Shown piece by piece: positions 8,627 to 16,383 of a stretch of 61,092 nucleotides of DNA; position 1 is the stretch's first letter; every line of letters starts with the position of its first letter. The notes beneath the pieces were generated by a model that saw only the letters and a list, made by a program, of their open reading frames with translations, was not told where the DNA came from and ran no database searches. The stretch is from NCBI RefSeq assembly GCF_000787855.1, contig NZ_BBPQ01000003.1, positions 8,760-69,851 of the forward strand. The letters run 5' to 3'. The position numbers and the translations under genes were made by a program. This DNA comes from Streptacidiphilus anmyonensis. GTDB taxonomy: Bacteria; Actinomycetota; Actinomycetes; Streptomycetales; Streptomycetaceae.

Positions 8627-9381
8627 GCGCGGACGGGCCGCGGTCCGCGGGAGCGGTCGAGCCGGAGGCGACGCCGGCGACGGAGGTGGCCGCCGAGGGC
8701 GTCCGGGCGCCGCGCGTCGTCATCGCCGACGACCAGGAGTTGATCCGCACCGGCTTCCGCCTGATCCTCACCAGCCGCGGCATCGAGGTGGTCGGCGAGG
8801 CGTCCGACGGCGCCGAGGCGGTGGCGGCAGCCCGCAGGCTGCGACCGGACGTCGTGCTGATGGACATCCGCATGCCCAACCTCGACGGCCTGGAGGCCAC
8901 CCGCCAGGTCCTGGCCCTCGACCCGACGTGCCGGGTGCTCATCCTCACCACCTTCGACCTCGACCGCTACGTCTACGCCGCCCTGGCGGCCGGGGCGAGC
9001 GGTTTCCTGCTGAAGGACGTCACGGCGACGCACCTGGCCGCAGCGGTCCGCCTCGTCGACACGGGCGACGCCCTGCTGGCCCCCTCCATCACCCGCCGCC
9101 TGGTGGAGCGCTTCGCCTCTCCCGACCGGGCGGCCGGCCCGGCGGCCGCGTCGGCCGGCACCGCCCACTCCACGCTCTCGGTTCTGACGCCACGCGAACG
9201 GGAGGTGCTGACCCTCGTCGGCAGGGGTCTGTCCAACGGTGAGATCGCGTCGGTCCTGACGCTGAGCGAGGCGACGGTCAAGACGCATGTGGCCCGGATC
9301 TTCGCCAAGCTGGGCCTGCGGGACCGCGCACAGGCGGTCGTGCTGGCGTACGAGACCGGACTGATCAGGCCCGGTGGTTGA
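8623..9381 (+). CDS. Response regulator, NarL/FixJ family
   Basis: 252 residues. The receiver domain (about 31-150) has the acidic pair IADDQ (35-39), phosphoacceptor Asp81 in VVLMDIRMPNLDG, and the LLKDVT lysine near 130. The LuxR-type HTH (about 186-250) has LTPREREVLTLVGRGLSN and the recognition helix SEATVKTHVARIF. A 29-residue low-complexity N-terminal extension precedes the receiver; translation from the ATGA overlap with the kinase gene makes this start likely. It probably controls the divergent exporter operon. Confidence 0.92.
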   Translation: MSADGPRSAGAVEPEATPATEVAAEGVRAPRVVIADDQELIRTGFRLILTSRGIEVVGEASDGAEAVAAARRLRPDVVLMDIRMPNLDGLEATRQVLALDPTCRVLILTTFDLDRYVYAALAAGASGFLLKDVTATHLAAAVRLVDTGDALLAPSITRRLVERFASPDRAAGPAAASAGTAHSTLSVLTPREREVLTLVGRGLSNGEIASVLTLSEATVKTHVARIFAKLGLRDRAQAVVLAYETGLIRPGG

Positions 9382-9405
9382 GAGCGCCGCTCCTGCGGCC
9401 GACGG

Positions 9406-10374
9406 TCAACTCCCGGCCAGGAGGCGGGCTCCGAGGGTCGTGCAGGTGTGGCGGGCGAACTTGCCGTCGCGGGTGGTGGCCACCAGGCCGGCCGCGCGGA
9501 GGGTCTTGGCGTGGTCGGAGGCGGTGGCGGCGCTGATGCCGATCTGGCGGGCCAGACCGCCGGTGGTCTGCGGGTGGGCGAGCAGTTGCAGGACCTGGGC
9601 GCGGGTCGGGCCGAGCAGGGCGGCGAGGGGGCCGGAGCCCGACCCCTGCGGCGGGATCAGGGGGAGCGGCGTCAGCGCGGGGTAGACCAGCAGCAGTGAG
9701 CCGTCCGGGTGCGCGGCGCGCAGCGGCGTGCCCCGCCACAGCAGGGACGGCACCAGGGTGAGGCCCCGCCCGGTCAGCCTCAGGTCGACCGTCTCCCCGG
9801 CGCGGGGCAGCCGCAGGACCGCCCCGCTCTCCCATCCGGCGCCGGGCACAAGGCCGGCGAGCATCGCCTGCAGCCCCTGCGCGATGAGGACCTGGCCCCG
9901 CCAGGCGACGTCGGCGGCGAAGCCCGCCTGGATCCGCGGCCACCACGGCGGCAGGACCCGGTGCACGAGCACGTCCAACGACATGCCCAACTCCCGCCAG
10001 GCGCGGGCATCCCCGGCCGCGAGCGCCGAGGCCTGCACCGGCATCCGGCGGAAATCCCGCCATACGTACCGCAGTTCCTCGGCGGCCTCGCCGCGTCGAG
10101 TGCTGAGCACCTGGGCCAGCGCGTCGTCGGCGTCGGCGATCGGAGGATCGAGGAAGAGCGGTCCCAAGCCGTCGTCCGGCCGCAGCAGTTCGAGCAGCGC
10201 GCTGACGGGGGAGGGGAGTTCGAGGGCGATCCGGTGCCGCCACCGCGTCAGCGCGGGATCGGGGCTTCCGGCGCGGACCAGCGTCAGCGCCAACACGCCT
10301 TCCAGCAACGGCGACGGCGCGGGCGCGAAGCGGACCCGGAGGAGGTCGTCCGGCGTGAGGTGCAACCGCAGCAT
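9406..10374 (-). CDS. ArsR-like winged-helix regulator with DUF5937-type N-terminal domain
   Basis: 322 residues. The N-terminus (MLRLHLTPDDLLRVRFAPAPSPLLE) is characteristic of large actinobacterial ArsR-like regulators, and the C-terminal 75 residues hold the winged helix: LGPTRAQVLQLLAHPQTTGGLARQ followed by ISAATASDHAKTLRAAGLV. The binding residues for metal are absent, as usual in this group. ATG 10374 was chosen because GGAGGAG lies 6 nt upstream; a longer frame back to 10515 would swallow that site. It is convergent with the response regulator and divergent from a secreted protein that it may regulate. Confidence 0.8.
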   Translation of the reverse strand: MLRLHLTPDDLLRVRFAPAPSPLLEGVLALTLVRAGSPDPALTRWRHRIALELPSPVSALLELLRPDDGLGPLFLDPPIADADDALAQVLSTRRGEAAEELRYVWRDFRRMPVQASALAAGDARAWRELGMSLDVLVHRVLPPWWPRIQAGFAADVAWRGQVLIAQGLQAMLAGLVPGAGWESGAVLRLPRAGETVDLRLTGRGLTLVPSLLWRGTPLRAAHPDGSLLLVYPALTPLPLIPPQGSGSGPLAALLGPTRAQVLQLLAHPQTTGGLARQIGISAATASDHAKTLRAAGLVATTRDGKFARHTCTTLGARLLAGS

Positions 10375-10471
10375 CGCCATCTCCTCCGGCAGGACGTCGA
10401 ATTCAGCCTGGCACGATTCGGCTGCGGTCGAAAGGATCGCGCGGCGCCGGCCGTGGTCGCAGGCTCGGTGC

Positions 10472-11014
10472 ATGACCACATCCAGAACGTGCCGCGCCGT
10501 CGGTGTCCTGCTCACCGGCGGCCTGGCCCTCGGCCTCGCCCTTCCGGCGACCGGGACGGCGAGCGCCTCGCCGGCCGACCAGCCAGGACCTTGGCAGCCC
10601 TACCGCAGCAGCACCTTCACGGACCCGGCGGGCAACGCCTGCGCCTTCACGCTGACCGGCGTCCCCGTCGCCGACCGCGAGAAGATCCGCACGCTGGCCG
10701 TGGACGGTTCGGGGGCGCCCACGGAGCAGGAGATCACGGGCCAGCTCGTGGTCCGCTACACGAACGAGTCCACCGGTCGTTCGGTGGACGAGAACCTGAC
10801 CGGGACGGCGTGGCTGTACTACCACGCCGACGGCAGCCAGACCTGGGTCGTCTCCGGGCACCTCGGCCTGGGCATCCACCCGGGCAACCCCTACTCGGCG
10901 CCTGGTTACTGGATCCTGACCGGTCACCTCACCCTCCAGATCGACGCCGCTCACCACCCCTACGTCGCTTCCCACGACGGCCCGACGGAGGATCTCTGCG
11001 CCGACCTGACCTGA
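10472..11014 (+). CDS. Small secreted protein of unknown function
   Basis: 180 residues with a clear Sec signal peptide: basic MTTSRTCR, hydrophobic core GVLLTGGLALGLALPATG, and a probable cleavage after ASA near residue 32. The mature part (about 148 residues) has repeated aromatic/Thr strands and two cysteines (in GNACAFTLTG and EDLCADL) that could pair. Streptomycete genomes carry many such small beta-rich exoproteins; I do not recognise a catalytic motif. The gene is divergent from the ArsR-like regulator at 9406-10374, with 97 bp between the starts. Confidence 0.7.
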   Translation: MTTSRTCRAVGVLLTGGLALGLALPATGTASASPADQPGPWQPYRSSTFTDPAGNACAFTLTGVPVADREKIRTLAVDGSGAPTEQEITGQLVVRYTNESTGRSVDENLTGTAWLYYHADGSQTWVVSGHLGLGIHPGNPYSAPGYWILTGHLTLQIDAAHHPYVASHDGPTEDLCADLT

Positions 11015-11483
11015 CCCGGGCCGCCCACCGGTCGCCCGAGCCCGAACCGAGCCGCCCTGGTCCCACCCCAGCCGGTCCAGGCCGGGCCTGGCTCGCCCCG
11101 AGCAGAGCCGGGCAGGCCTGGCCCGAGTCGCTTTGACCCCAGAGGATCCGTGTCCAGCGGCCCCGAGTCGGTTCGCCCCGGTCGGTCCGTCCTGGCCAGG
11201 AGCCGTGGGACTCAGCCTGAGGCCGCCCTTCCGGCTCGCCATGGCCGCGTCGGCCCGCGTCGGCCCGCGTGGGCCCGCCTCGGCCCTGCCTTCCCGCCTT
11301 GCCCTGGCGCGCAGGGCCTGGCACGGAGCCCGGCAGCCCTGGCCCAGCCGATCGGCGCCGCCCGGCCTGCCCGGCCTGGCGCGGAGCCCGGAGGCGTCAC
11401 TCGGCCGCCCGAGTGGTGCAAAACGGACAATCTTTCCGCGTGGGACCCGCCGTCGCGGGTGGCGACGTGCTTACCGTGGGCCG
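11015..11483. other. Intergenic region of degenerate GC-rich repeats
   Basis: About 470 bp without a convincing gene although several frames are open. The sequence is built of recurring GGCC/CCGAG/GCCTGG words. Positions 11241-11280 are four 10-bp units of the type CGGCCCGCGT, two of them identical. The long open frame that runs from here into the DUF998 gene is a composition effect. A CGATGCGAGGTG start for the next gene lies at its end. Confidence 0.5.
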
Positions 11484-12359
11484 ATGCGAGGTGTTGCATG
11501 GTGGGCGGTGCTGTCGTCGGTGCTCGCGCCCGTGGTGCTGGTCAGCGGCTGGCTCGTGTCGGCGGCCCTCCAGGGGCCGGGATACGACCCCCAGACGGAC
11601 ACCATCAGCGAACTGGCCGGCAGTGGAGCCGTTGATCCCTGGATGATGGCCGGGGCCATCGGCACGCTCGGCGTGTGCCATCTGGTGACCGCGCTGGGTC
11701 TGCGTGCGGCGGGCGCCCTGGGGCGGATCGCCCTGGCCCTCGGGGGAGTCGCGGCGGTTCTGGTCGCCTTCTCCCCGGTGCCCATGAGCGGCGGCTCGAT
11801 GCGGCACAGCAGCTCCGTCGTGGTCGGCTACGCCTTCCTCGCCGTCTGGCCGGCGCTCGCGGCCTTCCGCCGCCGAGACCGGCAGGCGTGGGCACTGCGG
11901 CCCGCGCTGGCCGTGGCGGTGTCGGTGCTGTTCCTGCTCGGGGCGCTCTGGTTCGCGGACGAGGAGTGGGGCCACGGCGACGCCGGGCTCGTGGAGCGGG
12001 TGCTGACCTCCGGGCAGGCGCTGTGGCCGCTGGTCGTCGTGGCCTCCTGCCTGATGCCCGAGTGGTCCCGCCATCTGGCCCCTGAGCTGGTCGCGGAGCC
12101 GGTCGCGATCCGGGATGCCTGGCAGGGCAGCCGGGTGCAGTCTGGAGGCATGAGCGCGAAGACACTGGTCACCGTGCATGCGGTGGTGCCGGGAGCACGC
12201 CCCTTCCGCCGCGTCGAGATCCAGGGCTACGACGCCGGCCCGGCCTTCCGCCCCGAGGACGTGCTGCGCCTGTGCCGCGACCGTGGGCACCACGACGTGA
12301 ACCTGGACGACCCCGCGCAGGTGACCTGGGTCGGCGGCGGCGCGGGCACATGGTCGTGA
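11484..12359 (+). CDS. DUF998 membrane protein with fused small C-terminal domain
   Basis: 291 residues. Residues 1-200 have six membrane segments and the DUF998 hallmarks: an early GPGYDPQTDTISELAGSG motif (about 32-49) and RHSSSVVVGY near 110. Residues 223-291 form a separate soluble domain (MSAKTLVTVHAVVPGARPF...DVLRLCRD) ending in VTWVGGGAGTWS. In my memory that domain occurs as a stand-alone protein of about 70 residues; here it is in frame, preceded by a GGAGG 1 nt before an internal ATG at 12150. Either this is a true fusion or an internal start also makes the short protein. The role of DUF998 proteins is not established. Confidence 0.75.
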   Translation: MRGVAWWAVLSSVLAPVVLVSGWLVSAALQGPGYDPQTDTISELAGSGAVDPWMMAGAIGTLGVCHLVTALGLRAAGALGRIALALGGVAAVLVAFSPVPMSGGSMRHSSSVVVGYAFLAVWPALAAFRRRDRQAWALRPALAVAVSVLFLLGALWFADEEWGHGDAGLVERVLTSGQALWPLVVVASCLMPEWSRHLAPELVAEPVAIRDAWQGSRVQSGGMSAKTLVTVHAVVPGARPFRRVEIQGYDAGPAFRPEDVLRLCRDRGHHDVNLDDPAQVTWVGGGAGTWS

Positions 12360-12381
12360 CGGCCGCGGCGAGCCCGGAGCG

Positions 12382-12418
12382 TTGACATTATGCAGGCAGA
12401 TGCCTGCATAATCGAAGA
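12382..12418 (+). promoter_or_regulatory. Promoter with exact palindromic operator for the ArsR-SRPBCC gene
   Basis: TTGACA (12382-12387) and CATAAT (12407-12412) form a -35/-10 pair with a 19-bp spacer. The spacer and -10 are covered by a perfect inverted repeat, 12387-12412, with 12-bp arms (ATTATGCAGGCA and its complement) around GA. The GTG start is at 12419, about the expected transcription start, so the mRNA is probably leaderless. Repressor binding here would block polymerase directly, so autoregulation by the downstream ArsR protein is the simplest reading. Confidence 0.8.
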
Positions 12419-13270
12419 GTGAGCCTGCCCCCGACAGAAGACCACGAGCCCCCGCCCGGTCCCGAGCCCGGCCTGGACGCGGTCTTCAAGGCGCTCGCCG
12501 ACCCGACGCGCCGCCTGCTGCTGGACCGCCTGCGCGAGCTGAACGGCCAGACCCTGCACGAGCTCTGCGAGCGCCTCGCGATGACGCGCCAGTCCGCGAC
12601 CCAGCATCTCGACCTGCTCGTCCAGGCGAACCTCGTCGTCGTGGTCCGACGCGGCCGGGAGCGGCTCCACTACCTCAATCCCGCGCCGATCCACGAGATC
12701 GAGCGGCGGTGGATCTCGGAGTTTGACCGTCCCCGCCTTCAGGTGATCAGCGCCGTCAAGCAACTGGCAGAGGAGCGCGCCATGAGCGTCCCCACCTACG
12801 TCTACGTCACTTACATCCGCGCCGGCGCCGAGCAGGTCTGGGAGGCGCTCACCTCCGCGGATCTGACCGCCCGCTTCTGGGGTCACGCCAACGTCTCCGA
12901 CTGGCGGCAGGGCTCCCGCTGGGAGCACCGCCGCACCGACGGCTCGGGCGTCGCCGACGTCGTCGGCCGCGTCCTGGCGGCGGAGCCGCCCACCCGCCTG
13001 GTGATCACCTTCGAGGACGAGGGCGAGGGTGCGGACGCCGGCGGGGACGCCGGCGGGGACGAGCTCGCCGCCGCGTCGGTCGTCACCTTCCTGATCGAGC
13101 CGCACCAGGACATCGTCCGGCTCACGGTCACCCACGAGAACCTTCCCGACGCGAAGGCGCAGGACGCGGTCTCCCACGGCTGGCCGGCTGTGATGGCCAA
13201 CCTCAAGTCCCTTCTGGAGACGGGCGAGGTGCTGCCGCAGCAGCCCTGGGAGATGGCCCCCACCAGCTGA
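12419..13270 (+). CDS. ArsR-type HTH regulator fused to SRPBCC (AHSA1-like) domain
   Basis: 283 residues in two parts. Residues 18-105 are an ArsR winged helix (FKALADPTRRLLLDRLRELN, then LCERLAMTRQSATQHLDLL as recognition helix region). Residues 120-280 are an SRPBCC/AHSA1-like ligand-binding domain (YVYVTYIRAGAEQVWEALTS ... GWPAVMANLKSLLETGE). Such fusions occur as single genes in actinobacteria and are thought to sense a hydrophobic ligand (inference). A short Gly/Asp repeat (ADAGGDAGGDE) sits in a loop near residue 205. The gene is alone, with a GTCCC/GGGAC hairpin right after the stop (13271-13287). Its operator overlaps its own promoter. Confidence 0.88.
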   Translation: MSLPPTEDHEPPPGPEPGLDAVFKALADPTRRLLLDRLRELNGQTLHELCERLAMTRQSATQHLDLLVQANLVVVVRRGRERLHYLNPAPIHEIERRWISEFDRPRLQVISAVKQLAEERAMSVPTYVYVTYIRAGAEQVWEALTSADLTARFWGHANVSDWRQGSRWEHRRTDGSGVADVVGRVLAAEPPTRLVITFEDEGEGADAGGDAGGDELAAASVVTFLIEPHQDIVRLTVTHENLPDAKAQDAVSHGWPAVMANLKSLLETGEVLPQQPWEMAPTS

Positions 13271-13352
13271 CGTCCCCGCGCGGGACGCCGCTGTGCCGAA
13301 GGTCTCACGGGCGGACTTCCCGTAGCGGGTCACCTCGCCCGGCGAGGACCGT

Positions 13353-13691
13353 ATGTTGGAACGCATGTCCGAGATACGGTTCGCGCCCCTGGCGCGACTC
13401 GCCGACGCGTACACCGCGCGCATCGCGGAGTTCGCCTCCGAGCCCGGGTTCGCCGCGGCCGTGGACCAGCACGTGGCCGAGCTGCGGGAACGGCTGCGGG
13501 GTCCCTCGCCGGACCTGGCGGCCGAGGCGCCGGACCCCGAGGACCTCTCCGACTACGCGCTGGGTTTCCTGGACGCGCTGGACGAGATCGGCTGGCGCGA
13601 GCCCGTCGGTCACGACTACGCCGTGTGCCGCCTCACCGCTGTCTGCTGGCTGGTGCGCGAGCACCGGCTGCTGGAGCCGGACGCGCGCTGA
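13353..13691 (+). CDS. Hypothetical protein, helical, 112 residues
   Basis: A soluble, acidic, mostly helical protein (LARLADAYTARIAEFASEPG..., then DYALGFLDALDEIGW and HDYAVCRLTAVCWLVREH) with two cysteines near the C-terminus. I do not recognise the family. ATG 13353 has GAGGA about 5 nt upstream; ATG 13365 is possible. A CCTCGCC/GGCGAGG hairpin lies just before the start. It has no clear operon partner. Confidence 0.6.
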   Translation: MLERMSEIRFAPLARLADAYTARIAEFASEPGFAAAVDQHVAELRERLRGPSPDLAAEAPDPEDLSDYALGFLDALDEIGWREPVGHDYAVCRLTAVCWLVREHRLLEPDAR

Positions 13692-13766
13692 GCCCGACGT
13701 CCGCTGAGCTGGGCCGTCGACGGGTCGTCGGCGGGTCGTCGGCGGAGCCCGGTCGGGGACGGACGG

Positions 13767-14024
13767 TCACTCGGAAGGCCACTCGCCCGGATGGTCCGCC
13801 CAGTGCACGACGGTGGCGTCGTCCGGAGCGGGGGAGAGGTCGGGGCGCTCCCGGCGCACCACCTCCTCGAACTGGCGCCGACTGGAGCAGGCCACGACGA
13901 CCGGCGTGGTGCCGGGCCGCACGATGCGGACCTGACGGCTGTGCGCGTTCGGTTCCAGGGCGCCGACCTCGACGGGGTGGGCCGGGCGGCCCGGGTGCGG
14001 CGATCCCGCGTCTGCCTGAGTCAT
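13767..14024 (-). CDS. Small hypothetical protein, 85 residues
   Basis: The reading frame from ATG 14024 encodes a compact polar protein with a strand-rich centre (RQVRIVRPGTTPVVVACSS) and an acidic/aromatic C-terminus (ATVVHWADHPGEWPSE). The much longer open frame upstream (to 14402) has shadow-like composition and overlaps the opposite gene, so the short start is preferred. No family recognised; function unknown. Confidence 0.5.
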   Translation of the reverse strand: MTQADAGSPHPGRPAHPVEVGALEPNAHSRQVRIVRPGTTPVVVACSSRRQFEEVVRRERPDLSPAPDDATVVHWADHPGEWPSE

Positions 14025-14223
14025 GCGTCCAGCTTCCGCCGCCTCGACCCCGCGCGCACGCCGTCGAGGAGGCGGCGAAGGCGCACGACGGAGGAGACGG
14101 CGGCTTGAGGAGACGGCGGTCTGAGGAGACAGCGGTAAAGGAGATGCCGCCGCGTCCTCGCCTGATCCACCATGGGGACGGCCCGCGCCACCCGCGAGCG
14201 ACCACGCCGACCGAGGAACCCTC

Positions 14224-14787
14224 ATGCGCAAGATCCCCACCCTGTTCCGACGTGACCCCGACGACCGCGCGCACGTCCTCCCCGAAGGCAACCCCGTGTG
14301 CCAGTGGGTCTTTGACGGAGAGGGCGTCGCGACGCGGAAGTTCGACGGCACCTGCGTGATGCTCGACGCCCAGGGCGAGTGGTGGGCGCGCCGCGAGGTC
14401 AAGCCCGGCAGGACGCCGCCGCCGAACTACGTCCCGGTCGAGACGGACGAGGTGACGGGGAAGACGATGGGCTGGGAGCCCGTCGCGCAGTCCGCCTTCG
14501 CGAAGTTCCACGCCGAGGCCCTGGCGAACACGACGTTGCGGGAGGGCCTGACCGGCACCTTCGAGCTCGTCGGCCCCAAGATCAACGGCAATCCGGAGCG
14601 AGTCGGGACGCACCGCCTCGTCGAGCACGCCACGGCCCTGACCGTGGACGTCCCCGAGCTCACCTTCGACGGCGTCCGGGCCGCCGTGCTCGCGCTCGCG
14701 GACGCGGACGGCTGCGAGGGTGTCGTCTGGCACCACCCGGACGGCGTCCGCTTCGCCAAGATCAAGGCGCGTGACTTCAGCGCGTGA
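14224..14787 (+). CDS. Small RNA-ligase-like nucleotidyltransferase (DUF5565 type)
   Basis: 187 residues. The covalent nucleotidyltransferase signature is visible: motif I KFDG with candidate lysine Lys39, a motif III-like segment TFELVGPKINGNPE (112-125), motif IV EGVVWHH (165-171) and motif V KIK (179-181). These are the elements used by DNA/RNA ligases and capping enzymes to form a lysyl-AMP; the protein is little more than the catalytic core. It resembles the DUF5565/RNA ligase family described in bacteria and phages (recalled). There is no adjacent polynucleotide kinase, RtcB or toxin gene. GAGGAACC lies about 7 nt upstream of ATG 14224. Activity is inferred, not shown. Confidence 0.75.
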   Translation: MRKIPTLFRRDPDDRAHVLPEGNPVCQWVFDGEGVATRKFDGTCVMLDAQGEWWARREVKPGRTPPPNYVPVETDEVTGKTMGWEPVAQSAFAKFHAEALANTTLREGLTGTFELVGPKINGNPERVGTHRLVEHATALTVDVPELTFDGVRAAVLALADADGCEGVVWHHPDGVRFAKIKARDFSA

Positions 14788-14802
14788 ACGGGCTCCCCAA
14801 CG

Positions 14803-15873
14803 TCAGCTACCGGAGCCGGCGTTGGAGTTGATGATGTCCTGGATCAACCCGGCTCCGGGGAAGTCGGAGTAGACGATTCCGTAGCGGTGGTGCGTGCCGG
14901 ACGTCGCGTTCATCTTCTGCATGGCGAGGACGTTCGTCCCCTGGAAGGCCACGGAGCAGGTGCCCAGGAAGCAGTTCACGCTGGGGTATTCCGGGATGCA
15001 ACTGGACGAACCGCCGCACGAGTTGATGATGCCACGGGTCCATCCGGTGAGCAGGTCGGGCGCGCCGGTCCCGGGGCTGGAGTGGCCGCTGGCGACGAAG
15101 TAGGGGAACGACCCGCCCGAGCCGCTCAGGAAGTTGACGTAGGTCTCGGTGGCCGGCCCGGAACTGGCCGCGTCGAGCTGCGCCGCGACGCTGTGCCACT
15201 TGTTGGCCAGGTCCCAGTTGTTGGACAGGGTGTAGTTGTCCTGGACCGACCAGTCGCTGTTGTTCCAGGGGATTCCCTCGCGGGTGGACGAGGAGAAGTC
15301 CTGCAGCACCACGATCTTGCCCCGGATGTCGCCCAACTGCGGGTCGTCGCTGCTGCCGCGGTAGACGTGCGGGTCGGCGGCGAGGTAGCTGTGCACCTGG
15401 TCGGCGAAGTCGGTGACGGTCTGCTCCTCCTTGACGCGCATGAGGATGGACTCGGTGGGGTGCGCCTGGAGGAAGGCGTCCGCGGTGGCGAGCACGTCGT
15501 TCTGGAAGTCCTGCCCTTGCCGGGCGATGCCGTGGTAGAGCTCCAGACGGCCGGAGTACTCGCCCAGCCGGATGTCCCAGGCGCGGATGCCCGAGTTCAA
15601 CTGCGTCGCCAGGTTCATCGACTGCGTGAAGGCGATGTCGCCACCGAAGACGGACGAACCGCTGTCGTGGGTGCCGGGGAGGGACATCTCGCTCAGCAGG
15701 GTCGAGTCGGACAGTCGGGCCATCCAGTCGGTGGCCGTCAGGCCGATGGTGCCGTCGTGGGAATAGCCTGGAGTCTGGTCGGCAAGCGCGGGCGTGGCCA
15801 CGGCACCGGCCAGGCAGGTCAGCGCGGCCGCCAGAAGTGCCGCACGTGAGGCAACGCGGCGAGCTCCGATCAT
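14803..15873 (-). CDS. Secreted phosphatidylinositol-specific phospholipase C-like protein
   Basis: 356 residues with a Sec signal peptide (hydrophobic 10-27, cleavage after ALA near 31). The PI-PLC X domain is clear: MSLPGTHDSG with catalytic His69, the RAWDIRLG strand (97-104), and the second histidine His114 in LYHGIARQG. Bacterial PI-PLCs cut phosphatidylinositol or related phosphodiesters by general acid/base catalysis with these two histidines. Four cysteines cluster near the C-terminus (NSCGGSSSCIPEYP and NCFLGTC), likely disulfides. GAGGGGG is 6 nt upstream of ATG 15873. It is convergent with the RNA-ligase-like gene and probably a single-gene transcript. Confidence 0.88.
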   Translation of the reverse strand: MIGARRVASRAALLAAALTCLAGAVATPALADQTPGYSHDGTIGLTATDWMARLSDSTLLSEMSLPGTHDSGSSVFGGDIAFTQSMNLATQLNSGIRAWDIRLGEYSGRLELYHGIARQGQDFQNDVLATADAFLQAHPTESILMRVKEEQTVTDFADQVHSYLAADPHVYRGSSDDPQLGDIRGKIVVLQDFSSSTREGIPWNNSDWSVQDNYTLSNNWDLANKWHSVAAQLDAASSGPATETYVNFLSGSGGSFPYFVASGHSSPGTGAPDLLTGWTRGIINSCGGSSSCIPEYPSVNCFLGTCSVAFQGTNVLAMQKMNATSGTHHRYGIVYSDFPGAGLIQDIINSNAGSGS

Positions 15874-16090
15874 GTGGTGCCCCCTCGGGTCGTTGAGCCG
15901 GACCCGACTCGGTCGAGTCGGGTTCCAGGCGGGTGGATCGGGCTCGCACAGTCAGGCCGGGTACGGCCTGTGGCAGCCCAACACCGGTCGTCCGGCGGGA
16001 AGTTACCGGTTCGTAACAGCCGCGGACGACGCGTATCCTCCCAGGGGACCTCACCGCTCGCAATGGGCACATCCAGATCCCGGGCCCGGC

Positions 16091-16264
16091 TCATGCCGGT
16101 GTGTACAGCACCGCACCGACCACCCAGAGCACGGCCGGTACCGCGAACAGGGCCGCCACCACAACGGCCAGCAGCGGCCGACGCCGACCGAACACCCGGA
16201 TCCGGGCCAGAAGCGCCCAGACCCCTGCGGCGAACACCAAGTCCACCAGCGCCTGAACCTGCAT
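16091..16264 (-). CDS. Small two-helix membrane protein, 57 residues
   Basis: Two predicted membrane helices (residues 4-20 and 31-53) joined by a basic loop (RIRVFGRRRP), an inside-loop hairpin topology. A longer frame upstream (to 16435) has shadow composition; ATG 16264 with GGGGG about 6 nt upstream is preferred. The family is not recognised. It is divergent from the larger membrane protein at 16384. Confidence 0.55.
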   Translation of the reverse strand: MQVQALVDLVFAAGVWALLARIRVFGRRRPLLAVVVAALFAVPAVLWVVGAVLYTPA

Positions 16265-16383
16265 CACACACCCCCAAGCGAAGTCTCCGCAGCGTAGACC
16301 ACACGCCCCTGCGCCGACTTCTGTGGGGAGATCAGAGACGTTCCCGCGTTCGGAATGTGACTCGGCGTTGGGACCCTCTTCCC

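Noticed and set aside
11133-11483. Upstream extension of the DUF998 reading frame
   Set aside because: The extension lies in degenerate repeat DNA and has no conserved residues; ATG 11484 begins directly before the first membrane helix.
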